This document shows positions 26,547-35,720 of a stretch of 64,000 nt of DNA, in pieces; within the stretch, counting starts at the first letter, position 1; every line of letters starts with the position of its first letter. This stretch comes from Bremerella sp. TYQ1 (GTDB lineage Bacteria; Planctomycetota; Planctomycetia; Pirellulales; Pirellulaceae). Position numbers and translations under genes: made by a program. Location of the stretch: contig NZ_CP083740.1 in the NCBI RefSeq assembly GCF_020150455.1, positions 3,100,001 to 3,164,000 of the forward strand, given 5' to 3'. The notes below the pieces were generated by a model that saw only the letters and a list, made by a program, of their open reading frames with translations, had not been told where the DNA came from and did not search any database.

Positions 26547-27524
26547 CTAAGCGGGTTGTTTCTTGGCGTCGAGGATGGCCCGTTGAAGCTGCTGCATGGT
26601 GACGATACCGACCGGCACGCCATTTCGGCTAACCACCTTTGCCATCAGCTCACCGGTGCTATGCAGTTGGGTGATCGCCGAAATACAGCTGTCGCTGGCC
26701 TTCACTTCCGGCAATGGATGATAGTTTTCGATCTCTTCCCCATCGCCCATGCATAAGTCGCAGATGCGGACGTAGCCGATAGGAATGGTACGTTTGCCTT
26801 GCATTTCGACAATGGGAATCACCGACAATTGCCGACGCTTGGCAACGCGGATGATGTTGTTGACCTTCGAGCCGATCTTGGCCGTCCACACACGGGAAAG
26901 GGGCGTCGCTATGGAAGTCACCCGACGATTGGCTACTCCGAACACGCCCTGGGCGACACGCCGCTGAGCCTTGTTCAAAATGCCAAACTCGCCCCCTTCT
27001 TCCAGAAAGTCTTCCAATTCTGTACGAGCCAATGCCAAGCGAACCGTTTCTGGAGATTCACCGAGAAGCTGCTGCAATGCTCGCCCCAACACCCATAAGA
27101 GTGCCGAACAAGGAGCAAACAATACGGTGAAAAGAAAGAACAGCCAACTCGTACGACGCAGTAAAAAGTTAGGGGCACGATAAAAGAAATACTTTGGCAA
27201 CAACTCGCCGTAAACAAACAGAAAGGGAGCCATCACCAGCGGCAACGCCATTTCGGCGGTCGAGTTTCCAGGGAATGTAGCCTGAGTGAAAAGAACGATC
27301 GAAAGCGAAACCATATAGTTCGCCAGGTTGTTTCCGATAAGCGTCGTCGCAACAAACAACGCCGGATGATTGGTCAGGAAAAGCAGGAAACGAGAAAGCC
27401 AGTCTCCCCCTAATCCATCCAGCACTAAACGCACTCGCGTGACGCGATAGAACCCAGTCTCGGATCCGCTGAAAAACGCGCTGAGAAAAACACCCAACAC
27501 AAATAGAAATGCGATCGTGCCCAT
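26547..27524 (-). CDS. CNNM/HlyC-like membrane protein (DUF21 plus CBS)
   Basis: The 325-residue protein has an N-terminal DUF21 domain with three to four membrane helices (FFSGSETGFYRVTRVRL; GNNLANYM), then CBS motifs in the soluble half (SVIPIVEMQG, GYVRICDLC, GIVTMQQLQ). The C-terminal CorC_HlyC domain found in the neighbour is absent. This family is associated with Mg2+/Co2+ transport and efflux. It starts 4 bases after the upstream gene's end, so the pair is co-transcribed and may form a heterodimer. Start is ATG 27524. Confidence 0.85.
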   Translation of the reverse strand: MGTIAFLFVLGVFLSAFFSGSETGFYRVTRVRLVLDGLGGDWLSRFLLFLTNHPALFVATTLIGNNLANYMVSLSIVLFTQATFPGNSTAEMALPLVMAPFLFVYGELLPKYFFYRAPNFLLRRTSWLFFLFTVLFAPCSALLWVLGRALQQLLGESPETVRLALARTELEDFLEEGGEFGILNKAQRRVAQGVFGVANRRVTSIATPLSRVWTAKIGSKVNNIIRVAKRRQLSVIPIVEMQGKRTIPIGYVRICDLCMGDGEEIENYHPLPEVKASDSCISAITQLHSTGELMAKVVSRNGVPVGIVTMQQLQRAILDAKKQPA

Positions 27525-27528
27525 GGCG

Positions 27529-28785
27529 TCAGACTTCCTCCTGACGCAATGTCAATCGAACGAGGATATGCCCTTCGGAGTGTTGCTCGATCACCTCGAA
27601 GTGAAACGGCCCCCACTCGACGACATCTTCTACTTCGGGAATGCGTTCCAGTTCTTCCTGCAGAATGCCGTTGATCGTCGCGTGACGCGTTTCTGGTAAT
27701 TCCAAATCAAAGTGCTTTGCCAACCGGCGGACACTCGTCATGCCAGAAACGTGATAGGTTCCATCTTCCCGCTCTTCAAACGTCTTGCGCTGCAAGATGC
27801 GTTCGCTACGACCATGCGAGTACGAGAAGATCGTTTCCATCATGTCACGGAGCGTAATGATGCCGATCGTCTCTCCTAGTTCGTTAACGACCGCGGCGAC
27901 TTCGTTTTCTGTAGAAAGCATCTGCTGGAAAACATCAGACGCCTTCGCGCACCATGGAAAAACGAGCACTTCCTGAGCGACCGCTTCCAAGTTGTCCTGC
28001 GGAAGCTCAGTCGCATCGATCAAGTTGATGGCGCTAACAACATCGTCTTCCTGCTCGTCCGAAATCAACAGGTAACCACTCGGCGTCATCTCGCTATCGA
28101 GATCCTTCAGCGACACCGGCGGCTGAAACATTTTGAAACGCATGCGCGGTCGCATCATTTCCTGAGCAAGCGAATCAGAGAGCCCCACGATCCCGCGAAG
28201 GGCCATCTCTTCCTGCTCGAGAACCGTGCTGCTTTCCATCGACATCTGGATAGCGCGTTCCAAGTCCGAGACTTGCATGTACGGTTCTTCTTCAAACCGA
28301 GGCCAGATGAGTCGCTGAGAAAGCGTACTGACGGCACGCATCACCGGGCGAATTGGATCAACCATGCGAACTGCAAATGCAATCGGAACCGCCAACAACG
28401 CCGCCAATGCTGGAGCGCGCAGTACCGCCAGACTCTTCGGTAACATCTCGCTGAAGAAGATGATGATTAGCAGTGACAAGCTTGAAAAGACAGTCGCGTA
28501 CGTCGCGCCAGCAAGATTTACAAGTCGCGAACCGACAACCGCCGCAACGGCAAAGTAGGCCACGTTGATCATCAAGTTCCAGAATAGGATCGCAGACAAC
28601 AGCCGGTCAGGATCACCCAGAAGTGCCGCGGCAGCACGCTGAGACGTCGTCCCTTTTCGAAAGCGTTTGCGATCTTCCAGTTTCAAATAGAAGAATGCCG
28701 CTTCCGATGCGGAAAACATCCCTGAGCAGGCGACCAACAGCAGCATTGCCACCAACCACGGTGCAATGGCCACAATGACGTCCAA
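27529..28785 (-). CDS. CNNM/CorC-like membrane protein (DUF21, CBS pair, CorC_HlyC domain)
   Basis: This 418-residue paralogue of the next gene has DUF21 (SGMFSASEAAFFYLKLEDR; ILFWNLMINVAYF), two CBS repeats (about 190-310), and a C-terminal CorC_HlyC domain (about 340-418) absent from its partner. TTG at 28785 is the start, supported by AAAGGAG 7 bases before it. It leads the operon with the shorter paralogue. Sequence supports a role in divalent cation movement, but direction and ion cannot be read. Confidence 0.85.
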   Translation of the reverse strand: MDVIVAIAPWLVAMLLLVACSGMFSASEAAFFYLKLEDRKRFRKGTTSQRAAAALLGDPDRLLSAILFWNLMINVAYFAVAAVVGSRLVNLAGATYATVFSSLSLLIIIFFSEMLPKSLAVLRAPALAALLAVPIAFAVRMVDPIRPVMRAVSTLSQRLIWPRFEEEPYMQVSDLERAIQMSMESSTVLEQEEMALRGIVGLSDSLAQEMMRPRMRFKMFQPPVSLKDLDSEMTPSGYLLISDEQEDDVVSAINLIDATELPQDNLEAVAQEVLVFPWCAKASDVFQQMLSTENEVAAVVNELGETIGIITLRDMMETIFSYSHGRSERILQRKTFEEREDGTYHVSGMTSVRRLAKHFDLELPETRHATINGILQEELERIPEVEDVVEWGPFHFEVIEQHSEGHILVRLTLRQEEV

Positions 28786-28844
28786 CCTGCTACTCCTTTC
28801 CGCTTCGTTACTTGGGAATCAGCATGCCTGCCAAGAAGGCGTGC

Positions 28845-30719
28845 CTAGTCTTCGTCGTTGCCCGATCGGCGTCCAACTTCAATGTCAAAATCGCTAATGG
28901 CAGGAATCAACATGGCAATCGTAGTGAAACCATAGGCAATTGCGGTCGCCAAAGCCACTTCAAAACCTTTCCCCAGCAGAAAGCTGACGATCGCGAAAAA
29001 CGAGATGCCAGGCAGCAAAAGGGTTGCCATCAAAATTGCGGGGGAAGGATTGCGATGACCGATCGCCACATACAAGCCAAGACCACCCCCAGCCACAAAC
29101 CCCAGGAATGGGAACAGCTGGAAATGGAACGACTCGGTGAAACTGATCATCAGCAAGATACAAGTTATCACGCCGAGAAACAAAAAGAAGACCGTTCCCA
29201 AACTTACGCCAATGGCTGTGCGGCTGTTGGCATACGTCATTCCGCAGTGCAGTCCCAACATTGTCACGAAGAAATACATCACCGTGAGCCCGGCACTGAC
29301 AAACAGGAAACTATCCATTTGCATCGCCCCGGCAATCCACAGATAAGCCGTTACCGCGAGCGGAGCGAGAATCATCTCCCTCGTCACCCACATCACGCCC
29401 CACAGTTTGCCGAACGTGAATTCCTTCGGCGTGAGATCGGTGACCAAGAGCAAATCGAGAGCCTGACCGTCTCGCTCGTTCGTGACCGAAGTCACTGCTA
29501 ACGCATTCACGATCACGAGGCTGATCAAATATAGCGGAACAATTCCCCAGGCAATCGGCGGAATGGTCGTTCCCAACTGATCCCCTCGGTAAACGGCCGT
29601 CCCAGCGGCGACCATGCTATAAAGCATGTAAGTCGCGGCGACTGCCAAAGCGAGGTAGACAAACTTGATAATCAGAACTTTACGGCCATACGCCCAAGTC
29701 TGTGTTTCCCGCCATAAGATTGGGTTTTCCCAAACCTGGCGATGATCGATTTTAACCTCGGTCGTGCGAGCATCGACATGCCCGGCTCGACGCTGTTCGT
29801 TCGCGGAATTCGACGTGGCTGCTTCGTCCATCTTCGCCATGTCGTGTTCCGCACCCCAGATGCTTTCTTCCTGCTGCTGGGCTTCCATCTCTTTGCCACG
29901 CCGGGCCTCACGAGATGGATTCCAAACTCGCACCAAAGCAATCGCAATGCCGTTCATCAACACGATGCCGATCGTCATGATGATCACATGCAGGCCGATA
30001 ATTCCGCCCACAGCCGAAAGATTCCCGGCCGAAGCTGGGAAAGGATTAGCGGCTTCCATAACGGCCCAAATCGGATTGATGGCCGTGCCCCAGTCGGCGG
30101 CGGAGATTCCGAGGAAGCGGTCGAACAGTACTCGCTGCGAAACCAACACGCTTGTGCCCAGCAAAACGGTGATCAGCATGGCCGTCAGGGCAAGCGTCTG
30201 GAACGTTTTCTCACGCCAAAGGGCCATCGTACTGCCGATACTGCCAGCCGCGAGTGCCGTGATCAGCGTCACTAACAAGACTCTCAGCACCTGAGCGGCA
30301 GAAACTCCACCGAAGAGAAACAAAGCACAAAAGACCGGTGCGGCGGCCATGATCAGTGCGAAAACGTTAATCAGACTGGCAAGCATCTTCCCCAGGACAA
30401 GCTCGGAGTTGTTAAGCCTGGTCATTAGGAGAAGGATGAGCGTTTTGCGGTCTTTTTCCTGGGCGACGGCACCGGCGGCGCTGAATGCGGCGAAAAAGAT
30501 CACAAGGCAAAGCTGAATTGGAGCCAGAATGTGGAAAATGCTCGCCCCGAAGCGTGCCATATCTCCAACGCTGGCAATGACTTGCGTTCCTGCGAGCACC
30601 AGCCAGGCGGTGCACATCAACAGAAACAAAGCCGCCACGTAGACCGCGCGGTAGACGTAAAACTTGCTGCGACGCGGGGTTACGGCCGCTTCGCGGGTAA
30701 ATACCGGACCGATAAACAA
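28845..30719 (-). CDS. ABC-2 type transporter permease, double-length
   Basis: The 624-residue protein begins GPVFTREAAVTPRR, a familiar planctomycete permease start, followed by six membrane helices, a charged cytoplasmic linker (about 270-335), then ENPILWRETQTWAYGRK and six more helices. It is therefore a tandem of two permease halves in one chain. An ATP-binding gene is not adjacent on either side, so the ATPase is encoded elsewhere. TTG start at 30719 with GGGAG 7 bases before it. Function may be export of a lipid, drug or polymer. Ends 59 bases before the CNNM operon start. Confidence 0.8.
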   Translation of the reverse strand: MFIGPVFTREAAVTPRRSKFYVYRAVYVAALFLLMCTAWLVLAGTQVIASVGDMARFGASIFHILAPIQLCLVIFFAAFSAAGAVAQEKDRKTLILLLMTRLNNSELVLGKMLASLINVFALIMAAAPVFCALFLFGGVSAAQVLRVLLVTLITALAAGSIGSTMALWREKTFQTLALTAMLITVLLGTSVLVSQRVLFDRFLGISAADWGTAINPIWAVMEAANPFPASAGNLSAVGGIIGLHVIIMTIGIVLMNGIAIALVRVWNPSREARRGKEMEAQQQEESIWGAEHDMAKMDEAATSNSANEQRRAGHVDARTTEVKIDHRQVWENPILWRETQTWAYGRKVLIIKFVYLALAVAATYMLYSMVAAGTAVYRGDQLGTTIPPIAWGIVPLYLISLVIVNALAVTSVTNERDGQALDLLLVTDLTPKEFTFGKLWGVMWVTREMILAPLAVTAYLWIAGAMQMDSFLFVSAGLTVMYFFVTMLGLHCGMTYANSRTAIGVSLGTVFFLFLGVITCILLMISFTESFHFQLFPFLGFVAGGGLGLYVAIGHRNPSPAILMATLLLPGISFFAIVSFLLGKGFEVALATAIAYGFTTIAMLIPAISDFDIEVGRRSGNDED

Positions 30720-30945
30720 GTCCAGACTCCCAAACAGGTTACGTGAAATGAGGGAAACGAATCATTATAACACGCCCCAATAAAACGAAACCCTTCGCTC
30801 GATTGGCGAGTTCAATTTAAGCGAATCTTCGTAATCTGGGCGAACAGGCTAAACACCACTATGACAACTCTTCGCGCAAACTTCGAGCAAACTATTCGTA
30901 CATTTTTGGCAATAATCGAAAGCCTTCATCACTCTTACTCTTTAG

Positions 30946-31518
30946 ATGCCACATGGCGACCGTGGCGTTAGGGACATCAGCGCGTTGACTTCACCTGCAC
31001 CTCACCGGCTTAACGAAGCCGAGATAGCCGATTTGCATGAACTCCATGCGGAAGAGCTGCGCAGGTTCCTGTGGGGGGTGCTCGGGGAAGCCAGCCTGGT
31101 CCAAGACGTCGTCCAGATTACCTTTCGGAAACTGGTCGAAGTCGGCCACGATACCCAAGCCGAGAGCCGCAAAGCCTGGCTCTTTCAAGTCGCCTACCGC
31201 GAGGCCCTCGCCCAACGCCGGCGAAGTGCCACGCAAAAGAAGGTGCTCGAAAACCTCCACCATGGTTCTCGGCACCAGGAAGATGCCGCCACGGTCGACC
31301 CGCTTGTCCAAGCGGAAACGGCCGAGTCGGTTCGCGAAGCAATCGAAGAGCTTCCGTCGGAACTTCAACAAGTCTTGCGGATGCGAATTTACGACGACAA
31401 AACATTCGCTGAAATCTCTGTCGAGCTCGACATTCCGCTCGGCACAGCCCTCGGACGAATGCGAAACGCGATGACCAAGCTGCGCGGAAAATTGGCTTGG
31501 ACTCAGCGCGACTCATAA
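30946..31518 (+). CDS. ECF-type sigma factor
   Basis: This 190-residue protein has region 2 (ELHAEELRRFLWGVLGEASLVQDVVQITFRKLVEV) and region 4 (LPSELQQVLRMRIYDDKTFAEISVELDIPLGTALGRMRNA), with an aspartate-poor linker and no extra domain. It directs RNA polymerase to a small regulon. The start is ATG 30946; the next possible start is a TTG at 30985. The next gene begins 20 bases after its stop and looks like its anti-sigma partner. The following genes for PSCyt2/PSD1 and DUF1501 proteins are on the same strand and may be part of the same operon or regulon. Confidence 0.9.
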   Translation: MPHGDRGVRDISALTSPAPHRLNEAEIADLHELHAEELRRFLWGVLGEASLVQDVVQITFRKLVEVGHDTQAESRKAWLFQVAYREALAQRRRSATQKKVLENLHHGSRHQEDAATVDPLVQAETAESVREAIEELPSELQQVLRMRIYDDKTFAEISVELDIPLGTALGRMRNAMTKLRGKLAWTQRDS

Positions 31519-31538
31519 CTACATAAAGTCGGACCAAC

Positions 31539-32123
31539 ATGACGCGTAACGAAACGCACAACGAACAACCCGCGGATGATGACCGCTTCTTCGAGGCCGT
31601 GCGGTATCTCCTCGACGAAATGACGATCGCCGAGGCCGAGCAATTCGAAGCCGACCTGGCCACCGATCAATCGCTCCGCGAACAGTTGGCAGAAGCCGTT
31701 CTGCTCACCGAAGCCACTTATCAAGCGCATGTGCCGCACACCGTTTCCAAGGAACCTGTCGAGGTCGCCTCAAAACTCGACACGGTTCCTGGAAACCGGT
31801 TTTCCTGGACCATGTTGGCCAGTCTCGCCGCGATGCTGGTCATTGCGTTGACCGTCGGAACGACGTTCTACCTCAACGACGGTGTCCAGCGGCAAATCGC
31901 TCAGCCAAATACTAACTCGGAAGAGATCCAGCTTGCCGTCGCTTGGGTCCAGCACATTGAAGAAGAGACCGAAGAGATGGACGTCCTCTGGGACGAGCTT
32001 CCCGAAGACGAGGACGAATCGCTCGATCAACTGTTGGCCGGATCGCCTGAAAATCCTCCTAGCTGGATGCTCAAAGCCTTGGCTGCCCAGCAGGAAGAAG
32101 AAGCGAACAATCCTGCTCTGTAA
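31539..32123 (+). CDS. Anti-sigma-factor-like single-pass membrane protein
   Basis: This 194-residue protein has a cytoplasmic helical N-terminus with the RskA/RsiW-like pattern DEMTIAEAEQFEADLATDQSLREQL (about 26-50), a membrane helix at about 90-112, and an acidic exterior domain (TEEMDVLWDELPEDEDESLDQL). The zinc-binding HxxxCxxC motif of classical anti-sigma factors is absent. Given its position next to the ECF sigma factor, it most likely holds that factor at the membrane. The acidic exterior is unusual and may be its sensor. Confidence 0.75.
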   Translation: MTRNETHNEQPADDDRFFEAVRYLLDEMTIAEAEQFEADLATDQSLREQLAEAVLLTEATYQAHVPHTVSKEPVEVASKLDTVPGNRFSWTMLASLAAMLVIALTVGTTFYLNDGVQRQIAQPNTNSEEIQLAVAWVQHIEEETEEMDVLWDELPEDEDESLDQLLAGSPENPPSWMLKALAAQQEEEANNPAL

Positions 32124-32165
32124 GCCCGTTTTCCTAGCGAGACTTCCAACCCCAGAAATTTCCTG

Positions 32166-32807
32166 ATGCGTTTTCCCTTCACGACTCACCCGGTTTCTCT
32201 TCTCCTGATGCTCGCCGCGATCTTGTCGCTGGCCGAAGTCAGCACCGCTGTGAGTCAGGAACGAACCACTCCCGTGGCAGCCCGACCTGCCAGAGTCCCC
32301 GGTCGGCAAGTCGCCCAAGCCCCCGCATCCGAAGGTCGATTTTCGGTCGAAGAGCGTCGTCGTCGCGAACAAGCGGCGTTGGCATTCGCCAAGAAGCATC
32401 ATCCGGAACTCGAGAAACTTTTGCGGCAACTGCGTGGTATGGATCAGAAAGAGTATGGCAAAGCGATTCGCGAACTATACCGCGTGAGCGAACGTCTAAG
32501 CCTCCTCGAAGAGAAAGCTCCTTTGTTCTACGAAGTTCAACTCGACCTCTGGAAAGCCAGCAGCAGCGCCACGCTGCTGGCAGCTCGCCTGCAACTGAAC
32601 CCCGGCAACGAAGACCTCCGCCAGGAACTGCGTGCCGCACTCGACCACAAACTGGCGACACAAAAACGTGTCACCAAGGAAGAACTTGCCCGAGCCAGAT
32701 CTCGCGTCGATCGCTTGGAACAAAACCTCAAGCGACTCGAGCAAGATGGTCCGCAAATGATCGATCGACAAATGCGGCAACTGGCTCCACGCAAGCGAAA
32801 CGACTAG
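32166..32807 (+). CDS. Exported coiled-coil protein, function unknown
   Basis: This 213-residue protein has a signal peptide (to about VSQERT), a short linker, and then almost continuous charged helix (RRREQAALAFAKKHHPELEKLLRQLRGM; ELARARSRVDRLEQNLKRLEQDG). It begins 42 bases after the anti-sigma gene and 64 bases before the PSCyt2/PSD1 gene on the same strand. No family could be named. Inference: a periplasmic scaffold or chaperone working with the exported proteins encoded downstream. Confidence 0.65.
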   Translation: MRFPFTTHPVSLLLMLAAILSLAEVSTAVSQERTTPVAARPARVPGRQVAQAPASEGRFSVEERRRREQAALAFAKKHHPELEKLLRQLRGMDQKEYGKAIRELYRVSERLSLLEEKAPLFYEVQLDLWKASSSATLLAARLQLNPGNEDLRQELRAALDHKLATQKRVTKEELARARSRVDRLEQNLKRLEQDGPQMIDRQMRQLAPRKRND

Positions 32808-32871
32808 CGAACTGACTGAAAACCGAAACATCACCATCCTCTTCCAGCACCTCGCGAAGGATAGCATTTCC

Positions 32872-35616
32872 ATGAACGCCACTTTCGCACGCCACTTGTT
32901 GGTGTTTGCCACACTCGGCCTGATCGCGCTTCCGCTGCACGCGGAAAAGCTGGGCGACTCCACGCAGCGTGGCAAGATCCAGCCCACCATCATCGATCGC
33001 TTCACGCCAGAAGACGTTTCGGAAACGCCTGACTTCCAGAAGCACGTTTCTCCGTTGATGGGGCGGCTTGGCTGCAACGGACGTAGCTGCCATGGATCGT
33101 TCCAAGGTCGCGGTGGCTTTATGCTGTCGCTGTTCGGATATGACTTCAAAGCAGATCATGCTGCGATCACCGAAGGCGACGATCCGCGCGTCGATGTCGA
33201 TTCGCCTGACGAAAGCATGCTGATCTACAAACCGACCGACGAAGACATGCACGAAGGGGGCAAGCGATACGATCTCGATAGCTGGGAACATCGCGTGCTG
33301 CACAACTGGATCAAAGCTGGGGCCCAATTCGATTCGTCCGACGTCGCCGTGCTGGAACGTCTGGAAGTAACTCCAGAAGAAATCGTCTTCAATGCGCATG
33401 CCCAAAGCGAACCGCTGCGTGTTGTCGCCCACTGGGCCGATGGCACGAAAGAAGATGTCACGCCCCTCTGTCGGTTCACCACCAACGACGATCAAGTGGC
33501 CGACATCAACGGCGAAGGAATCGTTACCAGCGGCGAGCCTGGTGACACGCACGTTGTTGTAGCGTACGACAAAGCAGTCGTCGCCATTCCGGTGATTCGC
33601 CCTGTCAGCCAGCTGATCGGCAAGAATTATCCCGACGTACCCACGCCGACAAAGATCGACGCGTTAGTCGTCCAGAAACTGAAAAAGCTTGGTATCGTTC
33701 CCTCGGAGCTTGCCGCCGACGAGCAGTTCCTGCGTCGCGTGAGCCTCGACATCGCTGGCACATTGCCGACGCCGAAAGAAATTCGCGAGTTTGTCGCCGA
33801 TACCGATCCGAACAAGCGGGAAAAGAAGATCGACCAACTGCTGGCCACGCCAGCCTACGTTGCCAAGATGACGACACTGCTGTGCGACATCACCGGCAAC
33901 AACGATCAACAATTGGTCAATGTCTCGCCGATGCGTGTCGGTCCGGCCCAGGAATGGTACGACTGGATTTATGACCGTGTCGAAAAGAATACTCCTTACG
34001 ACGAAATCGCGTCCGGGATTATCCTCGCACGCAGCCGCTTGGAAGGGGAAAGCTATCGCGAATACTGCGAAGAAATGAGCGACATGTATCGCGATGGGGG
34101 CAGCTTCGCCGATCGAGAATACATGACGCACTATTGGGCTCGCCGAGAATTCCGCCAACCGGAAGAACGCGCCATTGCGTTTGCCTATGCGTTCATGGGC
34201 GTCCGTATTCAATGTGCCCAGTGCCATAAGCATCCGTTCGATGTTTGGTCGAAGAATGACTTCGACGAGTTCAAGACGTTCTTCACAGGGGCTCGCTTTG
34301 CCAATCAACCACCTCGGTTCGATCGCGAAGGCTTCGCCCAGTACGAAGAAATCTTAGACGCGCTCGAAATCGACAAAGATCTGCGCGGTAATCAACAGCG
34401 TCGCGAGTTCGCCAAGGAACTTCGCAACGGCAAGACGGTTCCGTTCCCGGAACTGGTCGTTTCACCGGTGCAGAATGTGACGCGTAACGCCAAGAACAAA
34501 AAGAAACGTCCAGGCCTTGCCTCGCGTGCCTCTGAGGCCCGCGTGCTCGGCGAAGAAGCGATCGACCTTCGTGATTACGAAGACGTTCGTCAGCCGGTCA
34601 TGGAATGGCTGCGTGGCGAAGAGAACCCTTACTTCGCACGTGCCATCGTGAACCGTATCTGGGCGACTTACTTCAGCGTCGGTATCGTGCATCCGACCGA
34701 CGACTTGAGCTTGGGTAACCCACCGAGCAACGAACCGCTGCTTGATTACCTGGCCAAAGGTTTTGTAGAGCATAACTACGACTTGAAGTGGGTCCATCGT
34801 GAAATCGCGATGAGCCGCACCTATCAGCTTTCGTGGGAACCGAACGAAACCAATCGGCTCGACACCCGAAACTTCAGCCGCTCGGTCCCTCGGCGTCTGC
34901 CTGCCGAAGTTGCTTACGACATCATTCAGCAAGCGACTTCCGGAGACGAGTCGATGGATACCTACCTGACGAAGATCGAGGATCGTGCGATTGCGATTCC
35001 AGGCACACGGATCCAAGGCAGTGCTTCCTATCCGCTTCAGATTTTCGGCCGCAGCGAACGAGCGAGTAACTGCGATTGCGATCGAAGCATGGAAGCGACG
35101 TTGCTTCAAACGGTGTTCCTGCAAAACGACTTCAGTTTGCATGCGTCGATGGCGGATCGCGATAGCTGGATCGGTCAGGTCAATCAATCGATGAGCCCAA
35201 AGATCGACAAGCAAGCGACCGAAACGGGACGACTGCAAGCTCAGATCAAACGCTTGTACGAGCAGATGGGCAACGGCCGTGCGGCTGCGGAACGCTTAGC
35301 CAAAAACGGCAACAAACAGCGTGCCGCCGAGATTCGTCAGAAGCTGGCCGCCGGCAAGAAACGCCTCGACTATCTTCGCAAGCAGCTGGACAAAGCCAAG
35401 CAGCAGGAAGAAGAAGCCAAAGCTCAGCCGATCGTGTTCGATTCGCCAGCCGACATGGTGACCGAAGCTTACATGCGAACGCTTAGCCGACAGCCAAGCG
35501 AAAAGGAAATGACCATTTCCCTAACGCACTTAAAGCAAGCCGAAGAGCCCGTCGAAGGTCTGCATGATCTGATGTGGGCATTGCTCAACACGAAAGAGTT
35601 CATCGTCAATCATTAG
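32872..35616 (+). CDS. DUF1549/DUF1553 (PSCyt2/PSD1) exported protein
   Basis: This 914-residue protein has a signal peptide, a cytochrome-like N-terminal region with GCNGRSCHGSFQGRGGF (a CX4CH, not CxxCH, pair), a short Ig-like beta domain (VVAHWADGTKEDVTPL), the PSCyt2 domain beginning DALVVQKLKKLGIVPS, in which CAQCHKHPFD carries a CxxCH, and the PSD1 domain around ENPYFARAIVNRIWATYF and TYQLSWEPNETN. A coiled coil lies between about 780 and 850. The family is widespread in planctomycetes and always next to DUF1501 genes; its biochemical role is unknown. Exported to the periplasm. ATG 32872 chosen. Confidence 0.88.
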   Translation: MNATFARHLLVFATLGLIALPLHAEKLGDSTQRGKIQPTIIDRFTPEDVSETPDFQKHVSPLMGRLGCNGRSCHGSFQGRGGFMLSLFGYDFKADHAAITEGDDPRVDVDSPDESMLIYKPTDEDMHEGGKRYDLDSWEHRVLHNWIKAGAQFDSSDVAVLERLEVTPEEIVFNAHAQSEPLRVVAHWADGTKEDVTPLCRFTTNDDQVADINGEGIVTSGEPGDTHVVVAYDKAVVAIPVIRPVSQLIGKNYPDVPTPTKIDALVVQKLKKLGIVPSELAADEQFLRRVSLDIAGTLPTPKEIREFVADTDPNKREKKIDQLLATPAYVAKMTTLLCDITGNNDQQLVNVSPMRVGPAQEWYDWIYDRVEKNTPYDEIASGIILARSRLEGESYREYCEEMSDMYRDGGSFADREYMTHYWARREFRQPEERAIAFAYAFMGVRIQCAQCHKHPFDVWSKNDFDEFKTFFTGARFANQPPRFDREGFAQYEEILDALEIDKDLRGNQQRREFAKELRNGKTVPFPELVVSPVQNVTRNAKNKKKRPGLASRASEARVLGEEAIDLRDYEDVRQPVMEWLRGEENPYFARAIVNRIWATYFSVGIVHPTDDLSLGNPPSNEPLLDYLAKGFVEHNYDLKWVHREIAMSRTYQLSWEPNETNRLDTRNFSRSVPRRLPAEVAYDIIQQATSGDESMDTYLTKIEDRAIAIPGTRIQGSASYPLQIFGRSERASNCDCDRSMEATLLQTVFLQNDFSLHASMADRDSWIGQVNQSMSPKIDKQATETGRLQAQIKRLYEQMGNGRAAAERLAKNGNKQRAAEIRQKLAAGKKRLDYLRKQLDKAKQQEEEAKAQPIVFDSPADMVTEAYMRTLSRQPSEKEMTISLTHLKQAEEPVEGLHDLMWALLNTKEFIVNH

Positions 35617-35720
35617 GATTCCTCTCTTTTGGAGAGCGGAATCGTGTTCAGTTTGCAGGCCAAGAAAACGCCTGAACGTGGAACCCTCAAAACAACAAAC
35701 TACTTCTTAGGATCCTTCGA

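Noticed and set aside
28812..29501. Plus-strand frame of 229 codons, His/Gln/Arg-rich
   Set aside because: Antisense of the ABC-2 permease membrane helices, which explains its composition.
35617..35645. Hairpin between the PSD1 and DUF1501 genes
   Set aside because: The stem GATTCC..CTCTC/GAGAG..GGAATC has a bulge and no T-run. It is too weak to call a terminator, and the genes are likely co-transcribed.
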